From contig JAKBAL010000202.1 in NCBI GenBank assembly GCA_021809225.1, positions 1 through 5,176 of the forward strand: a stretch of 5,176 nucleotides of DNA, read 5' to 3'. Below are positions 1 to 4,609 of the stretch, piece by piece. A program made the translations under genes and the position numbers. How positions within the stretch are numbered: position 1 is the stretch's first letter; every line of letters begins with the position of its first letter. Origin of the DNA: Pseudomonadota bacterium (GTDB lineage Bacteria > Pseudomonadota > Alphaproteobacteria > UBA9655). The notes below the pieces were generated by a model, which worked only from the letters and a program-made list of their open reading frames with translations, made no database searches and was not told the origin of the DNA.

Positions 1-432
1 TCCGTATGGATAGGGGCCCGTATCTTAGCTCCTATGGCGCGTGCCATTCCCGAACATGCGGAACATCTCTTAACTTATCTCTTGAAACATCCCCATAGTA
101 CCCGTGAGATGCATTCTTTTTATGACCACTATCAAAAATCCACTCGCCGGGCACGAGACAGAATGGTGGAGCATCCGGACTTATTTTTTAAAGCTCAAAG
201 AGTTTTAGAGACTGAAAAGCAAACAATTGTCTTAAAGAATGGGCCAGAAGGAAAATGGAGAATCCAGTGTCATACCCTCATTGCTCTTTTATCGGAATTA
301 ACCCTCTTAGCCCCAAGTATTTTTTTTAGGCAAACACGGGAAGAGAGCCGTCAACCTTTACAAGAACTTAAACAGGCAACAAGCAAATTTGATGAATTAA
401 GCAAAACAATACGGGAGTTGGTCGATTGTTAA
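1..432 (+). CDS. ParB-like protein, C-terminal part (5' end outside the window)
   Basis: The frame is open from the first base to the TAA at 430-432. The ATG at 34 is therefore probably internal, and 143 residues of the C-terminal part are seen. The visible sequence, including WIGARILAPMARA, HPHSTREMHSFYDHYQKS, RDRMVEHPDLFFKA and GPEGKW, resembles from memory the region after the helix-turn-helix in ParB-like proteins encoded next to IS21-type genes. The ParB N-terminal nuclease/CTPase-type domain would lie off the left edge, so this call cannot be confirmed here. The protein is mainly helical and basic in its first half, with a helical tail (residues about 110-143) that could be a coiled coil. 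The gene overlaps istA by 7 bases and its last codons carry the istA ribosome-binding site, so the two are coupled. It may bind transposon DNA or regulate transposition. That role is inference. It could instead be an unrelated accessory protein. Confidence 0.6.
   Translation, partial: SVWIGARILAPMARAIPEHAEHLLTYLLKHPHSTREMHSFYDHYQKSTRRARDRMVEHPDLFFKAQRVLETEKQTIVLKNGPEGKWRIQCHTLIALLSELTLLAPSIFFRQTREESRQPLQELKQATSKFDELSKTIRELVDC
413..417 (+). promoter_or_regulatory. Ribosome binding site for istA, decides the TTG start
   Basis: GGGAG lies 8 bases before the TTG at 426, inside the end of the ParB-like gene. No ATG is available before the helix-turn-helix of IstA. The Shine-Dalgarno spacing and the overlap geometry support TTG at 426 over the later TTG at 441. 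The rare start and the 7-base overlap suggest that istA translation depends on ribosomes finishing the upstream gene. Confidence 0.6.
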
Positions 433-1817
433 CCAAAGAATTGCGTCAGACAATTACCTTCCTTCACCAGCGCAAGAAAAGCAACCGTGAGATTGTGAAA
501 TTGCTTAAGATATCAAGGAATACGGTTAAGGCTGTTCTGGAACAAGGAGTGGATAAGCCCCCCAAAACTAGAAAAAATAAGGAAACTGATATTTACCCCC
601 TCTTACGTGAGCTCTTTACCCGCTGTCTTGGGAATGCTGTACGCATGAAAGAAGTTCTGGAAGAAGAATATTCCGTGACCATTGGGTACACGACCCTTAA
701 GCAGTATATTCGAAACGCTGGACTTCGAGCTCCTCTTAAAAGAGTTGGAGAGTATTGCTTTGAGCCTGGCCACGAGATGCAGCATGATACCTCTCCCCAT
801 TGGGTCCTCTTGGGAGACAAAAAGCTTAAAGTACAATGTGCTTCTTTGATCTTGGGGTATAGTCGAAAACTCTTCATGCAATACTACCCCTGTTTTACCC
901 GGTTTGAGGTAAAAACATTCCTCAAGGCAGGCATAGAGTTTATGAGAGGGAGTTGCCGGCGTTGCATTATTGACAATACCAGTGTGATTTTATCTGCGGG
1001 AAGCGGATTTAATGCTGTCGCCTCTCCAGAGATGCTGACGTTTGCCCGAATGTACGGGTTTGAGTTTATGGCCCATCGTGTTAACGACCCCGATCGAAAA
1101 GGTAAAATTGAGCGCCCATTTTACTATATTGAGACCAATTTTTTAGCAGAGAGGACATTCAAGGATTGGGGGGACTTCAATCGTCAGGCCAAAGAATGGT
1201 GTCTTATAGCGAATCAAAAGGAAAAGCGTATTTTAGGCATGGCGCCTGACACTGCCTTTATCCTAGAAAGACCTTATCTCGTTCCACTGCCTGATGTTTT
1301 ACCTCCAATTTATGAGCATTATCAACGTCTGGTTGACTGCCAAGGCTACGTTAATTTAGATACCAACAGCTATTCTGTTCCGGAAACGTTGATTGGAAAA
1401 ACAGTAGATGTGTACAAATATCCAGAAACGGTGCGTTTCTTTCATAAACATCGAGAAATTGCCATTCACCTTCGTTTATCAGGAAAACGGTATGGACGTA
1501 GTCAACTTCCTGGTCACCATTCTAAACACCACAGGCGACAAACGCAACAAGCCGCAAGCAAGATAGAAGCAGAGCTGCGGGGGCATTGTACCCTTTTAGA
1601 TCAGTATGTCAGCGCCCTTAAGAAACATGTGCGTGGGAGCGGGCATCGACAGCTCAATAGATTGTTAAACCTTAAAAGGATGTATCCGGCTGAAGCCTTT
1701 CTCTGTGCCCTCAAGAAAGCAGAGCACTATGGGCTTTATGATTTAAACCGCCTTGAAGGTTTGATTATCAAGTCCGTTGCTGGAGATTATTTTAATCTAG
1801 AGGAGGAAACCCTATGA
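426..1817 (+). CDS. istA: IS21-family transposase IstA
   Basis: This is the DDE transposase/integrase that cleaves and joins the ends of the element. Its 463 residues are within the usual range for the family. An N-terminal helix-turn-helix lies at about residues 18-39 (SNREIVKLLKISRNTVKAVL), followed by a linker and a second DNA-binding segment to about 110. The rve-type catalytic core runs from about 115 to 245. The catalytic triad is visible: D121 in MQHDTS, D183 in CIIDNTS and E229 in DRKGKIERPFYYIE, matching the order and contexts of IS21 transposases. The C-terminal region (about 300-460) contains the Mu-transposase-like beta-barrel part (YVNLDTNSYSVPE) and a basic stretch (SKHHRRQTQQ). 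The reading frame is intact and ends in a 4-base ATGA overlap with istB. Family assignment is secure. The start codon is less certain than the rest. Confidence 0.95.
   Translation: MLTKELRQTITFLHQRKKSNREIVKLLKISRNTVKAVLEQGVDKPPKTRKNKETDIYPLLRELFTRCLGNAVRMKEVLEEEYSVTIGYTTLKQYIRNAGLRAPLKRVGEYCFEPGHEMQHDTSPHWVLLGDKKLKVQCASLILGYSRKLFMQYYPCFTRFEVKTFLKAGIEFMRGSCRRCIIDNTSVILSAGSGFNAVASPEMLTFARMYGFEFMAHRVNDPDRKGKIERPFYYIETNFLAERTFKDWGDFNRQAKEWCLIANQKEKRILGMAPDTAFILERPYLVPLPDVLPPIYEHYQRLVDCQGYVNLDTNSYSVPETLIGKTVDVYKYPETVRFFHKHREIAIHLRLSGKRYGRSQLPGHHSKHHRRQTQQAASKIEAELRGHCTLLDQYVSALKKHVRGSGHRQLNRLLNLKRMYPAEAFLCALKKAEHYGLYDLNRLEGLIIKSVAGDYFNLEEETL
1801..1806 (+). promoter_or_regulatory. Strong ribosome binding site for istB
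   Basis: A perfect AGGAGG lies 7 bases before the istB ATG at 1814, within the last codons of istA. It is a stronger site than that of istA, as expected if IstB is needed in larger amounts as an ATP-dependent oligomer. Confidence 0.75.
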
Positions 1818-2608
1818 GGGAGAAAATACAAGTATTATTAGATCAATTGCGTTTGCAAGGAATGGCTGCCTGTTTAGAGGATGTGCTTACGAATGCAGAA
1901 AAGAAAGGGACGGCCCCCCACGATGTGTTGATAGAGTTGCTGGAAAGAGAATACCGCCATCAACAAGAACGTTGTCTGGAAAGTCGCCTTAAACGGGCGA
2001 AGTTACCTTGGCCCTGGACAATAGATACGTTTCCCTTTAAAGAGCAAGCCGGGGTGAATAAAGCCCAAATTATGGGTTTAGCCAAGCTGACCTTTATTGA
2101 ACGTAATGACAATGTTATTTTTATTGGTAAAACAGGGACGGGAAAATCTGGAATTGCGATAAGCCTGTTGCGTTTGGCCGTCCTCAATGGCTATCGTGGG
2201 CGCTTTTATAATGCTCAAGATATGCTTAATGAACTTTATGCGTCCCTTGCGGACAGAACCACGTCTAAATTATTACATACCTTGTCTAACTATGATGTCA
2301 TCGTGATAGACGAGTTGGGATATCTGACCCTCACGTCAGAGCAAATCAATATTTTTTTTAAGCTGATTGACATGCGTTATCAAAAAAAGACAACGATTAT
2401 CACTACTAATCTTGACTTTGAAGCGTGGTATGAGGTGTTTAAGCACAAGGAACTCGTTGATGCCATGTTGGATAGACTTAACCATGGGTGCACGGTCATT
2501 CGTATTGATGGACCCAGTCTAAGAGTTCCAAAGAGTTCAGAAGCTCCTGCAAAGCAAAAAACCCCCCAAAGACAACAAACTCAACAAGGAGACGCTTATG
2601 AATCTTAA
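1814..2608 (+). CDS. istB: IS21-type helper ATPase IstB
   Basis: IstB is the AAA+ ATPase of IS21 elements. It forms oligomers on DNA, selects the target and stimulates the IstA strand-transfer complex. At 264 residues it is of normal length. An N-terminal helical domain (about 1-80) is followed by the AAA+ core. Walker A is GKTGTGKS at 105-112, Walker B is VIVIDELGYL at 162-171 with D166 and E167, and a sensor-I strand TTIITTNL lies at 193-200 with N199. The segment AMLDRLNHGCTVIRIDG (217-233) is a family-typical end of the core. A Gln/Lys-rich tail (about 240-264) is likely flexible and overlaps the next ORF by 11 bases. All ATPase motifs are intact, so the protein should be active. It is related to DnaC-type loaders, but its position next to istA identifies it as IstB. 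Confidence 0.95.
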   Translation: MREKIQVLLDQLRLQGMAACLEDVLTNAEKKGTAPHDVLIELLEREYRHQQERCLESRLKRAKLPWPWTIDTFPFKEQAGVNKAQIMGLAKLTFIERNDNVIFIGKTGTGKSGIAISLLRLAVLNGYRGRFYNAQDMLNELYASLADRTTSKLLHTLSNYDVIVIDELGYLTLTSEQINIFFKLIDMRYQKKTTIITTNLDFEAWYEVFKHKELVDAMLDRLNHGCTVIRIDGPSLRVPKSSEAPAKQKTPQRQQTQQGDAYES

Positions 2609-2765
2609 TCTTCATGAGATTCTACCAGAAGAGATATCTGACGCAGAAGCCGCACGTCTTGCTGACATTTTTATGGCATTCGCCTTGGCAGTAGAAAGCC
2701 ATTATTACCCACAAATCATTAGCCATATTAAAACCCTCTCAGCAGCGTCAAAAGAGCCTTTCTAA
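2598..2765 (+). CDS. Small conserved-looking 55-aa accessory protein of the transposon
   Basis: This ORF begins with ATG at 2598 inside the 3' end of istB and has a good ribosome binding site (AAGGAG, 2586-2591, 6 bases upstream), so translation is likely coupled. The product is 55 residues, beginning MNLNLHEILPEEISDAEAA. It is acidic in its first 20 residues, followed by one predicted amphipathic helix with hydrophobic and aromatic positions (LADIFMAFALAVESHYYPQI, 21-40) and a polar tail. There is no signal peptide, metal motif or DNA-binding motif. I recall small ORFs of a similar kind at this position in ParB-carrying IS21-type elements, but cannot confirm a named family. A role as a regulator or as a partner of IstB or the ParB-like protein is speculation. 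The start signal and the place in the four-gene unit argue that it is a real gene. Confidence 0.65.
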   Translation: MNLNLHEILPEEISDAEAARLADIFMAFALAVESHYYPQIISHIKTLSAASKEPF

Positions 2766-2997
2766 TAACGACATAAGTCTCCGGCCAAGGGGGCTATGCA
2801 TACATGCACTTCAGCAGGAGCTACGGAGAAGCCAGAGAGGAAATCTAACTCCTCTTCCTTGCTCCTATCGCTCAGAAAGCTACGCTTTCTTCCCCACACA
2901 AGCAAGGAAGTTGCACTGAATCTCCCCTTCATTCCCATTAATCAAGGAAAACCTTCACGAAAACTGATGTTCACAGAAGATCTTCATGCGCAGTTAG
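2766..2997 (+). other. Non-coding region between the last transposon gene and its right terminal repeats
   Basis: No convincing gene is seen. An open frame at 2796-3035 (79 codons) has its G-rich Shine-Dalgarno-like run only 2 bases before the ATG, has low-complexity Ser/Leu/Lys composition, crosses a large inverted repeat and ends inside the terminal repeats. The region holds the nested inverted repeat at 2854-2910 and a competing small stem (AGAGGA 2836-2841 with TCCTCT 2850-2855). Near its right edge, AAAACTGAT (2960-2968) is an inverted copy of ATCAGTTTT in the first terminal repeat (3001-3009), which may be a degenerate outlying transposase site. Confidence 0.6.
2854..2910. repeat. Symmetric nested inverted repeat (outer 10-bp arms, inner 7-bp hairpin)
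   Basis: CTTCCTTGCT at 2854-2863 is perfectly complementary to AGCAAGGAAG at 2901-2910. Between them, AGAAAGC (2874-2880) pairs perfectly with GCTTTCT (2884-2890) around a 3-base loop. The two unpaired stretches between the arms are exactly 10 bases each (2864-2873 and 2891-2900), so the whole 57-base structure is centred on 2882. No T-run follows, so it is not a standard intrinsic terminator. It may be a palindromic repeat element inserted in the transposon, an RNA structure that protects or ends the operon transcript, or a protein-binding site. Confidence 0.6.
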
Positions 2998-3021
2998 TGG
3001 ATCAGTTTTTATGGGCGAAAA
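2998..3021. repeat. Inner copy of the IS21-type right terminal repeat
   Basis: This 24-base unit starts TGGATCAGTTTT and has a GGGCG core near its end. It matches the adjacent outer unit at 17 of 24 positions by direct count, including TGGATCA, the following TTTT and GGCG. Tandem terminal repeats of this sort are typical binding sites for IS21-type transposases. Confidence 0.65.
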
Positions 3022-3045
3022 TGGATCACTTTTAGTAGGCGTTCA
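3022..3045. repeat. Outer copy of the right terminal repeat and proposed transposon end
   Basis: This 24-base unit starts TGGATCACTTTT, contains GGCG and ends in CA at 3044-3045. Its length equals that of the preceding unit with no gap. Read from the outside, the end begins TGAACGCC, fitting the TG...CA termini of IS21 elements. From 3046 the opposite strand continues as IS256 transposase coding sequence (VYLDCIV). The end could be misplaced by a few bases because the other transposon end is not in the window. Confidence 0.6.
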
Positions 3046-3579
3046 GGTCGACGATACAATCCAAATAGACAATCGGATATATCCTATCCAAAGGACGCGT
3101 TTGCCAAGCTTTTACCTCTTCCATAACTGAGGACGTTACAGTTGAAATAAGGGTTGGAGAAACATCTACTCCATAAATTTCTTTCAACTGGTCTTGAATG
3201 TCTCGGGTACTTAAACCACGAGCATAAAGAGCTATAATTTTATCATCCAGCTCATTAAATCGTTTTTGGTACTTTGGTAAAAGTTCAGGCTCAAATTCTC
3301 CTTTACGATCTCGAGGGATTTTGACCTCTAATTCTCCTTTACTGCTTTTGATTTGCTTTTGACTATAACCATTTCGTTTGTTCTCACTCTCAGGAAATCT
3401 CTTATGTTTTTCATACCCCAAATAATGGGTCAGCTCTCCATCAAGAGCCGATTGAAGCGTCCTTCTGAAAAAAGTTCTTGAAAAACTCCCGCGTCTCCTA
3501 AAAGGTCTTCTTTTGTCGGATATTGCTTAGCTATTTGCTTGGCTAACTCATCCAGGCTTAATGTTTCTTCCGTACTCAT
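3046..3579 (-). pseudogene. IS256-family transposase, interrupted and frameshifted
   Basis: The gene starts with ATG at 3577-3579 (minus strand), with AGGAG 8 bases upstream. The first frame encodes 49 residues (MSTEETLSLDELAKQIAKQY...) and stops at a TGA at 3430-3432. The family sequence continues one base out of frame, reading TLQSALDGELTHYLGYEKHK and on to KIIALYARGLSTRDIQDQL, SPTLISTVTSSVMEEVKAWQ and PLDRIYPIVYLDCIV. The frame change falls at an A6 run on the plus strand (3468-3473). One more base there would restore a continuous reading through ...VFQELFFRRTLQS. The coding sequence ends at the IS21 insertion, just after YLD, which holds the first catalytic aspartate of the IS256 DDE triad. 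The second aspartate and the glutamate are missing. A downstream piece from 3421 is open but contains only this partial N-terminal region. Confidence 0.9.
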
Positions 3580-3626
3580 AGGTCTTTCTCCTTTTCTTTT
3601 TTCTTAAGGTAGTTTCCTATGCCTAC

Positions 3627-3650
3627 TTACACAAACTTTCTTACAGAACC
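3627..3650 (-). repeat. IS256-family terminal inverted repeat
   Basis: Read on the minus strand from 3650, the sequence begins GGTTCTGTAAGAAAGTTTGT and continues GTAA. This fits the G-rich start and TGTGTAA core common at IS256-family ends. It lies 47 bases upstream of the transposase start, as expected. The neighbouring bases 3651-3659 would be one copy of the 8-9 bp target duplication. The partner repeat is not in the window. Confidence 0.65.
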
Positions 3651-3746
3651 TTGCTGGAAGATTAATACTCGTAAATCTTCTCTTCAATTTTTTACTAAAT
3701 ATATTAACTAATATATCAAATAACAGGACAAAGGATTCCGCTGACT
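3651..3746 (+). promoter_or_regulatory. AT-rich leader and probable promoter region of mutM
   Basis: These 96 bases separate the IS256 end from mutM. They contain a 7-bp inverted repeat (GAAGATT 3657-3663 with AATCTTC 3674-3680, 10-base loop), a T6 run at 3688-3693, a possible -10 box TAATAT at 3709-3714 with only a poor -35 match upstream, and AAAGGA at 3730-3735 as ribosome binding site, 11 bases before the mutM ATG. The promoter reading is weak. The native promoter may have been separated from the gene by the IS256 insertion. Confidence 0.3.
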
Positions 3747-4589
3747 ATGCCCGAACTCCCTGAAGTTGAAACAATTTGTCAAGCTTTAAAACCCGTGTTG
3801 GAAGGATGTTCTTTTCAGAAAATTCAGCTTAACCGTCCAAATTTGCGTTATCCTTTCCCCGTTAACTTTGAGAACAAGCTTGCGCATTACCCCATTAACC
3901 TCGTGCGCCGCCGAGCAAAATACCTTTTAGTGGATTTTAGCCATGGCTTGACCCTCGTATGGCACCTAGGAATGTCAGGGCGTGTGATTATTGAGAGTAT
4001 TGACAAGCCTTCTTCAAAACTAAGTCCCCATGATCACGTGATTTTTAGGACTTCTCATAATCATAAAATTACTTATCGTGATCCACGACGATTTGGCTTT
4101 CTGCGACTTTCTCCCACAAGTCAGTTGGCTGAAACATCCCCTTTTAATACCCTCGGGCCTGAAGCTCTCAATGATCCACAGCTCAATGCCCATGTGTTTT
4201 ATGATCGTCTGAGGTGCCACAACGTTTCTCTAAAAAGCGTCCTTCTTGATCAAAAAATCATTGCTGGTGTAGGCAACATCTACGCTTCAGAAGCTTTATG
4301 GCAAGCGAGACTTTCGCCGTTACGTCTAACGAAAACTCTTACATTTGTTGAAGCAGAGAGATTGCTTAAAGAACTCCAAAATGTATTAAGGCGCGCTATT
4401 GCGGCCGGTGGATCTACCTTACGTGATCACATTCTTCCCAATGGGGAAATTGGCTACTTTCAGCATGAATTTAAAGTTTATAACCGTGAAAATGTGCTTT
4501 GCACGTACTGTCAATCAACTCCTCTTTGCAAAATTATACAAAATGGGCGAGCCACTTATTATTGCAAAACATGCCAGCAAGTTGATTAA
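3747..4589 (+). CDS. mutM: Formamidopyrimidine-DNA glycosylase (Fpg/MutM)
   Basis: MutM removes oxidised purines such as 8-oxoguanine and formamidopyrimidines from DNA and nicks the abasic site (base excision repair, cytoplasm). The protein has 280 residues, slightly longer than the E. coli enzyme. The start is fixed by the MPELPEVET N-terminus, because P2 is the catalytic nucleophile after methionine removal and E3 is the acid. K58 (RRRAKYLL), M76 (HLGMSG) and R114-F116 (DPRRFGF) match the DNA-binding and void-filling residues. The helix-two-turn-helix segment has N177 (AGVGNIYASEALW). A C-terminal zinc finger uses C252, C255, C273 and C276, with R268 in its hairpin loop (QNGRATYYC). All key residues are present, so it should be active. 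The RPNLRYPFP stretch is typical of alphaproteobacterial versions. It stands alone, between an IS256 remnant and a convergent unknown gene. Confidence 0.97.
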   Translation: MPELPEVETICQALKPVLEGCSFQKIQLNRPNLRYPFPVNFENKLAHYPINLVRRRAKYLLVDFSHGLTLVWHLGMSGRVIIESIDKPSSKLSPHDHVIFRTSHNHKITYRDPRRFGFLRLSPTSQLAETSPFNTLGPEALNDPQLNAHVFYDRLRCHNVSLKSVLLDQKIIAGVGNIYASEALWQARLSPLRLTKTLTFVEAERLLKELQNVLRRAIAAGGSTLRDHILPNGEIGYFQHEFKVYNRENVLCTYCQSTPLCKIIQNGRATYYCKTCQQVD

Positions 4590-4609
4590 CCCGGAGAAAG
4601 CTAATTTAT

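Larger units (their letters stand above)
1..3045 (+). mobile_element. IS21-type transposon with accessory genes, left end outside the window
   Basis: This stretch carries istA and istB, the two diagnostic genes of the IS21 family, with an extra gene on each side and a recognisable right end. The four ORFs overlap one after another, so they form one translational unit. The right end is placed at 3045 because two 24-base repeats (2998-3021 and 3022-3045) lie back to back there, the second ends in CA, and IS256 coding sequence begins immediately afterwards. IS21-family elements usually have 5'-TG...CA-3' termini and several internal terminal repeats that bind the transposase. The left end and any target-site duplication are not visible. 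Both transposition proteins look intact, so the element could be active. The exact end base is inferred. Confidence 0.8.
3046..3650 (-). mobile_element. Remnant of an IS256-family element, 5' part with one terminal inverted repeat
   Basis: The fragment comprises one terminal inverted repeat (about 3627-3650), a short leader and the 5' part of the transposase gene on the minus strand. It is cut by the right end of the IS21-type element at 3045/3046. The rest of the transposase and the other inverted repeat should lie beyond the left end of the IS21 element, outside this window, unless they were deleted. The remnant cannot make a functional transposase. Confidence 0.8.

Noticed and set aside
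593..881. Two overlapping minus-strand open frames of 92-94 codons
   Set aside because: They lie antisense to the N-terminal half of istA, which has clear family motifs. Neither has a recognisable domain.
1960..2187. 75-codon minus-strand open frame
   Set aside because: It is antisense to the Walker A region of istB and resembles no protein I recognise.
2796..3035. 79-codon plus-strand open frame after the 55-aa gene
   Set aside because: The Shine-Dalgarno-like G run is only 2 bases from the ATG, the composition is low in complexity, and the frame crosses the nested inverted repeat and the terminal repeats. It looks like chance opening in the transposon's non-coding end.
3462..3480. Programmed -1 frameshift in the IS256 transposase
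   Set aside because: The T6 run is out of register for a canonical X XXY YYZ slippery heptamer, and the gene is truncated downstream anyway. Decay or a sequencing error is simpler, though transcriptional slippage is not excluded.
3657..3693. Intrinsic terminator made of the GAAGATT/AATCTTC stem and the T6 run
   Set aside because: The stem is AT-rich and only 7 bp with a 10-base loop, and the T-run begins 7 bases after the stem, too far for a typical terminator.
4020..4220. 66-codon minus-strand open frame
   Set aside because: It is antisense to the catalytic core of mutM, with no support beyond being open.
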